From: Pomphorhynchus laevis
Lineage: Eukaryota; Acanthocephala; Palaeacanthocephala; Echinorhynchida; Pomphorhynchidae
Assembly: GCA_012934845.2 (NCBI GenBank)
Contig: WNNJ02002275.1
Location: forward strand, 1-64,000
Length of the DNA stretch: 64,000 nt
Direction: 5' to 3'
Position 1 is the first letter of the stretch, and each line of letters begins with the position of its first letter. Below, in pieces: positions 14,001 through 28,008 of this stretch. The position numbers and the translations under genes were made by a program. Below the pieces are notes generated by a model. That model searched no databases. It saw only the letters and a list, made by a program, of their open reading frames with translations, and was not told the DNA's origin.

Positions 14001-17000
14001 GCTTAATTTTAATCCTAACAATATGACCAATTGTGAATGTCCATATTAATACATCCGATTTTGTGAAATCGAATAACACACATAGATTTTGTGTCATTCT
14101 ATAGGGTTTCTTTTATTTTACAATCACGAGTGAAATCTAATAAAATGCTTTCAATATTGCATTATTATGATGATGAAGAATACTACAACTGGAATTCAAT
14201 CCAATATTTCGTTGGTGTCGCTCATTTGCGTTGCAAATAAGTGTCGTTATTTTCGAAGTGTCAACCGAGTAAGCTTAGTTTCATAGTTCCATTGCCGATG
14301 TTCACAATGCATTTAAATTCAAATTTAAAGTTAGAAACTTATGCTGCTTACAAAGTATAAGTATGGGATTAAAATTAATACAAAATGCATTTTTTAAACG
14401 AATGTGTTAAAAGCATGTAAATTTAAAATGGCTAAATATTGGTGACAAGACAAGGAATTGGGAAGATAGAGAAGACATCATACAAGCAAGTACCAAGCAA
14501 GAACAAGAATATCGGTTCTTTCCCAATCAAAAATACGATATTTATATTATTATATTATAAATATATATTTTATGACTAATCAAATGGGTAATTATACGAA
14601 ATATTTGGTAAAAAATATGGCTTTTTAAAATATAATTAATAACTTATAAATTAATATTGATATTAATATTAATATTTAAATATTATATGAAAAAGTCGAG
14701 ATTAAAAATTTATTTTACCAAAACCTTGAATTTACCCTCGAGATAAGCAAAAATATGCCCAAAGGTGCATATACCAGATAAGAAACCTAGCGTAACTCTT
14801 TAATAACATTAAAATGCTCTTAGAAACAGTAGAAGAACATCGAATGCTATTCAATGATTGAAATAGTAGAGCAATAAACCATGATGCTACAATAATTATA
14901 ACATTAAATTATACTGTGCAAAGTGGTTAAGACGATTGTTAATAACAAAATAGTCAATTATATTTATGATAGGATTAAGCTCTAAAATTAAAAAACAAAT
15001 GCCGCCAGCTATTTGGTTTAAATAAATTTACATTCATAGAAATATATAAAGGAAACCAAGAGTGAACGTTTAAGATATACCTTTTTAACGAGAGAAAACA
15101 GCTTATTTAGAGCGTTTTTATTGTTAACCAAGCGCTCTTTTACATCTGCGTCCAAGCTAAGAAATGCTAATCCATCGGATGCATGAAGTTCAGTAGTGCT
15201 ATCCTTATTGGCTAATAGCAATCTAAAAAGAAAAGCTATAACTAATGCGCGAAATAATTTAAACATAAAAAGCAACCAATCAAGTTGATCGGTTGAGATC
15301 AACATGATCAATCAATCAACTACAATCAATCAAGAAAAAATCAACCGATTGATTGAAGCAATCGATTAAGCTGATTGTGACATGCATCTGAAGCTTAAAG
15401 ATGCAAAATGTAAGTTAAATATTTAGAACTTTAAATGTTAAAGCAGATTAAAATGATACAATACATGCAATTGACTTAGACATCAGCTTTGATTATATCG
15501 ATAATTTCATATTAAGAGGAAAATAGTGATTTATTGTGAAGTTAATTATTTTACTCAAATAATAGAAAAGTATTGATAATATTTAATAGCTATTTAAATT
15601 ATATCGAATTATCTAAATAACATTTTATGTCAATTTATTTAAATTATTAATACCAAAAAATTAACAATAATTTAAACAAATTCAATTATTAATTTAATTA
15701 TTCATTTTGTTATCTTTACAAAATACATAATTACAAGTTTTATTTAATTAAATAATTATTAATATCAAAAAAATATTTATTAAAACTAAATATGTAAAAT
15801 ATTTGGCTCTTTTATATGTCAATTCGCATAGCAGTGAATCAATTTCCATAAACTGTTTAAACAAGAATAACGCAAAATTTGCTGAACATGCCGGGCGAAT
15901 TAAAGTAAAGCATTTATTTTTGCAAGTTGGTATAAAATTAAGGAAATAAATAAGATATCATAATACTATTACGAAAATTTGAACTCGAAGCAGAAAATAA
16001 ACTACCATACAAATACAATTGCAAGCATTATATGATATCAATCACGATTTTTTTGTTCACAATTAGATTTGTTTAAACACAACAACAATTTCTTGTAAAA
16101 AAAACAAATAATAAACATGATTTTTCTGTCAACCATTGGTCCAGGTGTCGGGCCGTTAAACTTTTTGCGAAGCTTTAAATCAACAAATACAAAATTCTAA
16201 GTTTATAATAGCTAGGAATAATATTTACCTAATTCTAAATATAACCATTTTTAATATATAAGCGTTTCGGTCAAAACTGTGACCCTTTTCAAACCATCGA
16301 ATTCATTAGCGCACAAGTAGTATTTTTACAAGTAGTATTTTTATGTTATCATGTAAATTGCGAGCCGAAGCGAAACTAAAATTTTACTAAAACAAGTAAA
16401 ATGGCAGTGCACGAACCAAACTACTACAAACGTCGCGATCCTAGGCGACAGACCAAAGTTCTATTTCAGATAGTCAAAAGTGGTCTTCGGCCAGATTCGA
16501 GATTTGATCTCTCCACCGGTATCGAGGTCTACCTCGAGGTCTCTTTCCAGAGACTCCTGCCTGGAATATCCTCCGAGGAAGGCGATCCCTAGACATCCTT
16601 CTAACGTATCCAGGCCACATCAGCTGACTTTCTTCTATGTGGAGAAGTAGCGACTTTACTCCGAGTCCATCCCGGATGACAGAAATCCTAACCTTATCTC
16701 TATGGCTAAGACCGGTCACAACATGTAGGAATCTAATTTCGTCGCTTGTTCCGAGATATTATCCTTTTATTCATAACCCAAAACTCATGATAATATGTTA
16801 AGATAGGAACGAAGATTGCGTGGTAAACCGAAAGTTTCACATGAAGACTCAACTCCTGCTTACCACGACAGACTAAGACAAGAAACGCATTCAATATCCG
16901 GGCAGTTTAAAAATCAAAATGTCATTATAAGAAGTTCAAGTTCTGCTATTAAAAAGTCCGTAGCGCTTGATAGTCGTAATGCCCTAATACAAAATCCTTG

Positions 17001-20000
17001 TTTGAATACAAAATACAAAAATAATTTGTTTGATATTTATTTGTTTTTATTTCGTTAAATTACAAAATGTTAAATAATTTTAATTAACTCAAATTAACAA
17101 AAGCTGTTTCGCTCACGATTAAATTTAGATTTGTTTGAATACAAATTAGAAAATAAATGTTATAAATGTTATGTAACTTATGCACATTGTTAAATTATAA
17201 AATTTTACATTATTATAATTTATATATACATGATTTTAAATGTAAGTTTATACGTAAACTAATTATTGAATTTTTGATGATTATATTTATTAATTTATCA
17301 AATTATACCAGATAATAAATATATAATAAAATCATTCCAACTTGCCATATTCCATGTATAGATGTAATCTGGATGTTTTTGCATCAACATTAAGTTCCAT
17401 AAATCATTGTAACACTCCAGTATTACAAAATTTGATTAAATTTTAATTAAATTTATTTAATCAAAATGAATTAAATTAAATTTATTTCATTTAATAAATT
17501 TTTATTAAATTCATTTTGATGATTACATTTATAAATATTATTAGTAGTAGATCGTTCGTAAAAACGGAAGTCTACAACCATCTAATAAAAATCAAATTTC
17601 TTTATAATATTTGGACAGAAAAAATCTGTCATTATCAGGAAATTTTATCTGAAATACCAAGAAAGTGTACAGATTGAATGTATTCTGCACGTTCAGTTAT
17701 GGTTTAATTAATTCAATAGCTATTGCTTCCTTTATTAAACGTTTGCGATAATTACTTTTAAAATAGATAATTTGAGTATTATTAAAATCAATGGTATGGT
17801 TATTCTCATCCGAATGATATGCCAGTTCCGATTTGAAGTCTGCTGAATTTAGCGCTTTCGCATGTTCACTGACCCTGCAGAAAATTTTCTACCTGTTTGC
17901 CCGATATAGCTACACGTGAACTCTTCGGACTTAATTTGATATACACTATCGATGGGTCGATACGAAGGCGATTAGGTCACAAAATCTGTATTTGATACCG
18001 ATTTACTTTGTGATCAAACTATGAATTCCATTTTTATTGGAATTGTTTTTTTAGTAAAACTCACTGGTAAAATTTCAATACGAGCAAAAATCAAATCACA
18101 CACCTGCCCATTTGGAGAGTAAAATATTGTGATAAATCGCTCAAATGTTTGTTGGGATACACAGACCGATCGGAAATATAGAAGATTTCTCTATTAAGTA
18201 AATCCTAATATCATTTATTAATCCAACAAAAACTCAGTTTAAAAGGCGAAATATATTAGAATATAATATCATAAAATAATAAATATAAAATTATAATAAT
18301 ATTAATATTATAAATATAAATTTATATTAATATTAATATTAATATTATTAATATAAATATTTATATTAATATTATTAATATAAATATTAATAAATATCAA
18401 TATAATTATTGATTATCATTATTAATATATTTTGAAAATGTAAATATTTAAAAATATTATATTTTGCTGAGGATTAAGAAACGAATAAAATTAATTGAAA
18501 TAAATTTAAAACTTCTTCGCTTAAACAAGAAAATTATGTTAAAACAATCCATGCATGCAGCGACGTGCATATCATGCATGTCTTTCATTTGCTAATTAAA
18601 ATAATCGATAATTTTGCATTTCAATAAAACAATCAGCCTATTCCGATGCACTGCACACTTACATAAATGCATTGATAAAATATGCACCTCACACAAGTTG
18701 ATTCCAGTTTTTCCATTCTTTTTGGTGACAATGTCTTCTTTGTAAAATCTGATCCTTTACTGGCACTTAATTTGCAAAGGCCCTATAAAATACTGGTCAG
18801 AATGTGAATCAAATCAGGAAAATTATACAAGTAATGCTCTTATTTGGATGTTTTCGTTTGGAGAAAGAAATAGTTTCTTGAGGATATTGTGCCCTTGGCT
18901 CAGCAAACCCATTGCTTTGTCAGTCTTTGAGGACGACAATAGAATTGCATCTAAAGACAGCTTCTAAAATAATACAGACTAGCGTACACGCGATAAATGA
19001 AATTGTTTACTTCCTGATATTCATCGCCGGATGTGGCTAATTTTAAAATATCATTAAGAATTGACAATGCACCTATTATTGAATTCCCAACATCGAAAGG
19101 TCCCTTAAACAAATACAAAAAGAGTATGATATTTCATAAAAACTTTATATAAAATAACTTTTATTATTTAGTATTCGTAGCTTTCATATTGATTATAAAA
19201 ATAACGAAAAAAAAATCAATTAAGTCCAATTTCTATTATAAAATTTACAAATAAATCTTTTGGATTAAGTATTTTATGATTATTATTTTTGATTCAAAAA
19301 TCTAATTTATCAATATATTCATAAACTAAATTATCGGTTATTTTTTATGAATTCAATTGAGAATAGCAAACAAATACAAAAAAGCACATAACTTTATCGA
19401 TAAAAACGATTTGTGCATTCCATCATAAAATTTAGTAAAATTTTAGAAAAATGTTTAATAGAATTTTATTTAAATTAATAAAAACATAAATTAAGCATTA
19501 ATCACAAAGTATACTTTGTGATTAATTTTAGGTCGTATGGCTGAGGAATATTTCTTTTGACAGCTATACTTTAAATACATATTTCTATGAATTAAAATTA
19601 TATATTTTATACTTCAAAATATAGAATGTTCTGCCTACGTTCAAATTTGACTAACAAGGCAAACCCTTACAGGATTTCTAGAACAAAAAGCGTACTGCTG
19701 CTTTTGTGACACGCACATGGTCGACCAATATTCCAACAAACATAAAATAAGGATTAAAAATATTTAATGTATTTAAACATATTTTTAAAGTTATTACATA
19801 ATAATAGAACAGTGAAATTAAAATTACTATAAATTCACTATTATATTATAAGTATTGCGTATACTGGTATAGTAACATCAACATACGAAAACAAAACTTC
19901 CATAAGGTTAGAAAACTTAGAAACCTGTAATATAACAACAACGCAGGCCACGGCTCTGATTTTGTCATAATCTTCATTTGACTCTTGAAGATTCCTAAAA

Positions 20001-23000
20001 ATACAAACAATGAACATTAACACATTTTAGGATAAATACAGCAGCTGTCTAGACAGTTTGTCATTTCGGAAAGTACATTATAAATTTGTGAATAAATTGT
20101 AATAAATTATTAGAATTAACAGTAAATTATTATGAAGACGACAATAAAAAACGCAGCACCATACGCAGATGTGAAATATATGATTTAAAATTCATAATAC
20201 TCATTATATAATTATTAGCCACTTCATCAGGTTTCATTCGTGAAGATGGTGCAGCCCAAGATATACAACGTGTCACTCTCTACTGTCCTGCCTACGTTCA
20301 AATTTGACTAACAAGGCAAACCCCTACAGGATTTCTAGAACAAAAAGCTGCTACTTTTGTGACACGCAGATAGTCGACCAATATTCCAACAAACTTTCCT
20401 TCTTACAACATGAATTTCATGACATCAACTTAATGATTGACGAAATAAATATCAACATTCACAGTTAACCACTCACTCCTGACATTTCTCATCTAAAAGA
20501 AAAATATCAAGCACCATGCACTAAAATTCAAGACAATTCCTCCTTTACAGTTCTAACACCCGATATAATTGATAATGTCGCCTGAAAAAAAACCTATTAA
20601 ACCGCACAATCAGATATCCCATCGATAGAAAGTCAACAACTAATCAGATATATACATCAACAAATTTCATGAAGTGATGAAGAATATACCCCTACTTTAA
20701 CTCGAGTACTCGTACTTAGCCCCGAGAAACTTGGCAATGCCAAATATTAGCGAATACCAGCCAAAAACGAAAACAACCCTATCATTTACGCTTTGACCCT
20801 ATCTGTAGTTCAAAGCTAACAATCCCGCAGAACATTACATTATAAGACAAAAACGTGTTCTAAAATACACCATCTATCACGATCTGAAAATACAACAGTA
20901 AGTTCATCACGACTGATGAACTTACTGCACATCGACTGTTGTACAACAACTGATGTCATTGTACAACTTGCATTCAAATAATTGATCCACCCTCACCCAA
21001 ATAGAATATCATCACTCGCTAACAATAACAATCCCTACGTTATCAAATACTTAAATCTCCATATTATATTTCTCCAGCCCGTTCATCACCAAACGACATC
21101 GAGAAGGTATACTAATAGGCTTGAATGATGATTTCGTGAATTAATCAACAATTAAAGGAAATTGCTTAATATCTTTACAAACAACTTCATGCACAATCAT
21201 CTCTTGTTATTTCACATCATATTCCACTTCCCTATAAATTATAGACGAATTATCTACTGTTATCTCACATATGTTTAGACCGCCCAGTTATAATAACAGG
21301 TGACTTCAACACTCATTATTCCTGCCCTAATGTATAGAAGTTTTAACTTATCTCCTCGTTTTTGCACACACTATGAATTTGAATTCAATAATATCCATCG
21401 ATTGATAGCTATTACATCCACAATAGATCCAGCAACATAGATCTCGTATATACTTCTTTCCATGTTCAAGTAACGGCATGCCTTCATAGTACATAGTTAT
21501 TTAGCACACCAGTCAAAGAGAAATTTCGCTTATAGCCTCCAACACAAGCCAAGCAAACTAAAACCTTCCCAAACTCAGTCGTCAAGTTATGCAATCCTAG
21601 TTGAATACAAGCCAAATAGATTTGTCTTTTTATCTTTTATTACATATTAACATTTAAGATTTCTATTCAACACTTGTTACACATTATCGCAACAACTAGT
21701 GACGACCGCCCTTTGAAATCATCACAATTCGTAAGCCATCATCTTCCAAGCTCCGATTTATTCTACGCATACTTAAATCTAACGCCCAAAATAATCTCAT
21801 TGCATACAAGCCATATTCATCGCGTAACAGCCATATTCATCGCGCACCAGCCGGATTTCCATTTTATAGGAATAAATTGTAAATACAATTTACAATTCGT
21901 TAAATGCTTACTAATTCGTTATATAATGACTTAAATGCTTTCTTTGGTAAGCTGATAGTAAAAGCTTAAATAAATCAAAGATAAACATTTGGAAAGATTA
22001 TTTATTTGATAAAATTAAAAATAAAATGAAAATAACAAACAATTATAAAAGGAAAGATAAAATTAATAAAGATATGTATAAAGAACTTACTAAATTAAAG
22101 GATAACTATATAATAACAACTATTGATAAAGCTAGTAATAACTTTGTTTTCATATGCAAAAAGCTTTATTATGATATACTAATGAAAGAGGTTAATTCTA
22201 ATGATTTAAATGTAAATCCAACATATGAACGTAGTGAGTTGAGTTTAGAAACAATTATTACAAGTCACTGTTCTATAATAGATAAAAAGGGTATAAAGGT
22301 TGAATCAGATAATAAAACTATACCTATATTATGTTGGAATAAAAAATTACAAAAATCACATTAAACTTAGGTTCATATGTAGTGCATTTAAATGTGCATT
22401 AAAACCACTTTTTGTTCATACAAATTAAATACTTAAAGTAATTAAAGCGCACTTTAAAAAAATTGCAAGGTAATCGAAATTAATACTGGTATAAAGCACT
22501 ATTTCAGTATTAATTATACAACAGAATTTTTAGAGCACACAAAAGGAATAAACTTTCAGAATATAAATACATGCGATTTTAGTACGCTTTATACAAATCT
22601 AGATTTAGCAGATATTAAGGGTGCATTAGAAAAATTAATTAATCTTATATTCGGAAAAAGAAATACATATATATGTTATAATAACTATAACGCATATCTA
22701 ACAAAAATTAAACCATCAAATAAATATAAATATATGGATAAAATTGAATTAATAGAATCCTTAAATATTTTGATAAATCAAAATTATTTAAAAGTTAATA
22801 ATTATAACGACTATTTATAAAAGTAGTTATAAGGTGAGCGAATAAATTTTCAGAATATAAATACGTATTGCATGAGCATTTATGCATACCATATAATATG
22901 AAATATAATACATTAAATAATGAAATTTTTAGAATTGAAACAATATGTAATGATATTGGCTTTCTTCGAAATCATTTAAATAATTTAATAGATACATGTT

Positions 23001-26000
23001 TTAAACTAGGTTACTATAAAAATAACATCAAGCAGAAAATAGTAAAATATATAAATCAACACAATAATATAAAGAATAAATTTAAACTCTTAAGTGGCAA
23101 ATGTTTATGGTTGGATAATAAATAATATACTTTGCATTAGAATAAGATACTGGATAGTTATTTCAGAGGAAATACATCATTAGCATGTATTTGGCCCCGC
23201 TGCTATGTTGGGTAGAGGAGTTAGGGGCCAAAACCTGATAGCATAGCAGTTCCTCCTGATGACCTCTAATTCTTATTCTGATACAACGTCTGTTATTTAT
23301 TAGTCAATTCATAAAAATGACGTTTATTTTAAATTTTATTTTTTATTTTTATTTTTTAACTTGCTTAAAATTATAGAACATAATTTATATAGGAGAGATA
23401 ATAAATTTATCCAGAAAGCCTTATTCTTAACAAAACCAATATTAATGATAAAGAAGGTGTATATCTAGATATGAACATTAAATCACCATTAACTAAAACT
23501 ACTATTAATTTATATCGTAAAGATGACATATTTAAATTTACAATAAACATATTTTTGCATGAGCATTTATGCATGCAATATAATATAAAATATAATACAT
23601 TAAATAATGAAATTTTAAGAATTGCAACAATATGTAATGATATTGGCTTTCTTCAAAATCATTTACATAATTTAATAGATATATATTTTAAACAACAAAA
23701 ATATATATATTTTTGAAATATATATTTCAAATCAACACAATAATATAAAGAATAAATTTAAACTCTTAAGTAAACTTTTTTATAGATGGATAATAAATAA
23801 TATACTTTGTATTAGAATTGGATACTAGATAATTATATCAGAGGCAATACGTCATTAGCATGTATTTGGCCTGCTTATATGTTAAGTCGTAGAATAGGAG
23901 CCGAAACACGATATCTATGATATGTCTGCTATTTATTAGTCGATACATAAAAATATACTTTTATTTTAAATTTTAATTTAAAATTTAATGTTATATAATT
24001 ATTAATATTATAAAATTATATTTATTATAAATATTATAAAATCTAATATAATTATTTAATATCTTTATTTTTATTTTTTTAGTTATCCGATTTACACGGC
24101 GCTAGATACAGATCATCACAAAATCATTAGCTTTTTATGAAAATGACACTGCCAATTTTATATTATATTACTGTCAATGAAGAAACAATTGAGAACAGAA
24201 ATAAATAATAAGATAAGAGCGGAAATAAAAACTGCAGTAAAAAATCACTTATTAATACTAAGTGTGTTTCGTAATAATTAACTGTTTTGCAAGTGATAAA
24301 TCACAAAGCAATGCAATTGCAAAATAAATATTTTTTATTTAATTTTTAAAAATGTATTTTTACTTAATTAATGGAAATAATGAATATTTTGAAATGTCAC
24401 ATTTGTCAAATATCTACATTAGTCAAGTTTGAAAGATTTAAATACAAAATAATTAAATTATATTGTTTCTACATAAAAAGTATAAGATTCAAAATGTTAA
24501 TTTAATATACATTATTTTATTCAATGTGTTCTAAGCTTAGGCTGTAGAAACACTCACCGCACAAAGTCTTCACAAGTTTTTCTGTATTCACCTCTATCGA
24601 CATCAGAGCAAAGATCATCATAGACAGCGCTAAGAAGACATGATGCATGTTGTTTAGTTTGCTCAGTTAAGGACAAACATTTTGGATATCCTTCAACAGA
24701 CGCCGATATCCTTAACACCTTAGGGATTCCTATTTATATATTTTAATATAACAAACAAAATCTGAGCCGAAATATTACCGTATGGTATAAATCTAGAAGA
24801 CCATGCACAAGAAGTTTCTTGATCACAATATTTAAGGATTAAAGTCATAAGAGCATCTCGACTATAACCAGTACAAGTCGGCTCACCAATTAACGCTCCA
24901 GAGCTTCGAAAAAATGAATCGATAAAGGAAATAGTCTCTTTGTCTAATTCACAAAAACATAATATTAACTTAAAAAATAAATTAAATTAATTGTAAATAA
25001 ACTTTTAATTAAAAAATTTAAGTTAAAAATGTAATGCATTCATTCAAATTATTACTGAACATGCTGCAATATACAACATATCTGTCACTTATTTAATCAT
25101 TTTTAGTCACTAAACGAAATCGATAATCATCATATCTTTATAGTTCCGATTTTTATGTTACTCGTTTTTAATCGGACAAATAAAACGTATAAGGGTCATA
25201 TATTCCAAAGAACTATCTATGCAAAAGTACATTTGTAATGACAGTTGAGACTCAATGCATTAATCCTTGTCAAAGGCAATAAATTGCGGTTTTCCGACTC
25301 GATTTTGTGGCAAGCGTTCTTATGGCAATACGTTGATCATCCGATTGAGGATTATCGTCATTCTAATAAATATTAAAATAAGAACAATTTCAGTTTTTAT
25401 TTTAGTTTAATACAACAATAATCAGAAATAAAATTTACAATCAAAAATTAATTACATATTTTCGATTAATCTATAAATGTAGTCGAACAAATGAAAATAA
25501 AAGTCTTGTCACAATGAACACCTGTCGAATGCGATAACACTTAATTAATGATAGCATGGAAATAGTCTAACAGTAATACAAGACTTGTGTTTAAAGATCA
25601 AAACAAGCGAAATCACCGTAACACTGGAGTGTTAAGAATAAGGGATTTCACAAAGGTAATTAATGCTTTCATAGATCAACACCTACGTGCTCACTTGATT
25701 ATACATCCAACGGATTTATACATCCAACAAGCCATACTACAAATCATGTTTACTATTTTAAATGTAACTTTTACTGTTTTATATTTTCAAGAAAGCTTAA
25801 ATATGAATTCCGTAATTGCAAACAGCAAAGCCAATCGCTGAACAGTCTATGCTTCCGAGCATGGAAAAGCCATCTCATTTTTAATTTTTAAAAATTATCT
25901 AAATTGTAATAATTAACAAAGATTTTTGAAGGTCATCGACATCTAATAACATTTTCGAAGTAACGTGTGAACATATAACTGCTAATTAATAGATCTCCAT

Positions 26001-27945
26001 GGATGTCCATTATGACAATGTTTTCCTACAAATCAATCAAAAGCTTTTCAAGCTTTTCAAGTAAACTTAACTCGAAATTAGTAAATAATCAGTAAGTAAT
26101 GAATTTGAAACAGAATAAAGTTAGTTTACTTGAGTAACAAACATACCAAACTCAAAGCTGACATTTATGGGCTTCTTGATTTTTCTTTTTTCTTCTAATT
26201 CTGTATATGAATATATCAAATTATCTAGAAATCGACTGATCGCAGCAGTTATTTCAAAATCAGATGATGTGCTAATTTTTTCACAGATAGCTACAACTGG
26301 AAATACGGTCAAAATACGCTGACACTAAAACATAAGAATTACAAGAATTTGTTGTAAAAATTGCATTTAAGGTAAATATGAAAGTTAAGTTATTTTCATC
26401 TTAAGTTAAGATGAAAATAAAATTAAAATAATAATCAATAATATTAATAATATTAAAATGGATATTTTAATATTATTTGAAATATAATATGTTGCTTAGA
26501 TGAAACAAAATATATTTGTTTGTTTTAGAACGAAATAGAGAGATTTTGAGATATTTCCGGACCTCTTCGACTAACTTGTATTTTAGCTGGCTACATAATA
26601 GTTTCAGCTATCAGGTCGCATTACGACAGAAAGCATGCTGTCCAGACAACTTCACAGAGCGGGACTCATCATTTGATGAGTCCCGCTCTTCATTTGATGA
26701 GTTTTCATTTTATTCATTTTATTAGAATAGTCCCGCTTATAATATGCTCTGTATATGTTGTAGACTTGATCACTTCCCCATTCATAATCATTTAAATACT
26801 TGGGAGGTTTCTTATTTCTTTCGCTTCTCTTGAACAGTGGTTCCTCGTTATTGTCTGAATTCGGTACGTGTTGATCGTTGAACGACGATTCGTTAATGTA
26901 CTTATCTCGGGGAATATATTGTTCTGCCTCAGCAGCTGATTCAATATAATGGAAGGGAGAATAAAGACTTCCATTCGAATCCATTTGACTTTCTTCGTTT
27001 ACCTCCAGCGTTTCACATTATCCAATATCATAACAGTATAAGAATAAGATATTACACTAGATAATCACATTACTTCAAGAGAAATATATCTTTTGCATGT
27101 ATTTGGCCTTACTATTATGCTAGGTCGAGGAATATGAGACGGAACCCGGTAGCATATCAGTTCCTAAAAATGAGCTCCAATATTTATTCTAATAAATGGG
27201 ATATTATCAATCAATTAATAAAAATTTATTTTTATTTAAAATTTCAATAATAAATTATATATGATGAGTCCCGCCCTGTGGAGTTGTCTGGAGAGCATGC
27301 TTTCTGTCGTAATGCGACCTGATAGCTGAAGCTATTATGTAGTCAGCTAAAATACAAGTTAGTAGATGAGGTCCGGAAATATCTCAACAAAATGAAATTC
27401 AACCGACTACCAAGAAGACGATTTCAATGCATCATTTGAAATAGAGAGAGTTATATACAAAAATAAATGTGAGACATAAAAACAACGTTTAAAAATTGAA
27501 TATGATGAATTGTCCATCATCGATGAAAATTTTACAAATCCTAATTAATTAATATAATAAAATTAATAAATTTTTAATACATAAAACTAAAAAAATAATT
27601 TAGATCAATTTAGAATATTAAAAATAATTAATAAAATCGCTTATTGGGAAAAATGGAATAGGCATTAGATAAAAAATTCTTTAAAAGCAAATAGCTTACA
27701 ATACATTTCGGGCATTTTGCAAAATTTGCTAATACTCGGTAGCAATTCAGAACAATTTCTTTTGATGCCGTTGAAGTGTCAATGTAACTTTTTAATGAAC
27801 GAAGAGCGTCTGCTTTAATCAAAGCACTGCAACCAGGATTGTCATCTGATAGAATAATTAGATTACGAGATGCCTGAAAAGATTGAAACAGTAAAATTAA
27901 AAACCTTGAAGCCGTAAAGCTCATGAATTATTAAATTTATAAATG

Positions 27946-28008
<63 letters not shown>

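Larger units (their letters stand above)
15223..18687. other. unc-45 intron 11
   Basis: 3.47 kb, containing an RTE-type tail (16105-16740) and a Penelope-like GIY-YIG remnant (17690-18200). 15223-16100 and 16740-17690 are AT-rich without recognisable content. 18200-18687 has TAATAT low-complexity sequence at about 18290-18430. Confidence 0.6.
19995..24557. other. unc-45 intron 7
   Basis: 4.56 kb. It holds a worn LINE (20220-21600) and two tandem AT-rich Penelope-like copies (22026-23960). 21600-22020 and 23960-24557 show no gene; the latter is simple AT-rich sequence. Confidence 0.65.
26546..27388 (-). mobile_element. LTR-retroelement fossil (integrase tail) between inverted LTR-like arms
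   Basis: A broken remnant. On the minus strand a short segment (26984 towards 26652) resembles the C-terminal tail of an LTR-element integrase, with a SERNKKPPKYLNDYE basic and proline motif. It runs into an LTR-like arm starting TGATGAGTCCCGC. About 125 bp of that arm (26546-26671) reappears in inverted orientation at 27262-27388. The rest of the element is absent. It is old and clearly non-functional, with multiple breaks. The family within the LTR elements cannot be assigned. Confidence 0.55.
26325..27699. other. unc-45 intron 4
   Basis: 1.4 kb. It contains an LTR-element fossil with inverted arms (26546-27388) and a lone Penelope-like tail (27030-27230), listed separately. 27410-27699 is AT-rich with no further feature. 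Confidence 0.65.

Noticed and set aside
21674-21934. 86-residue plus-strand frame after the worn LINE
   Set aside because: Contains a short internal duplication and no recognised domain; it could be LINE debris but cannot be supported.
25587-25841. 84-residue frame in unc-45 intron 5
   Set aside because: No motif, unremarkable composition and no splice context.
26652-26725. Small plus-strand frame through the palindrome
   Set aside because: It arises from repeated GATGAGT sequence within the fossil arm and has no independent support.
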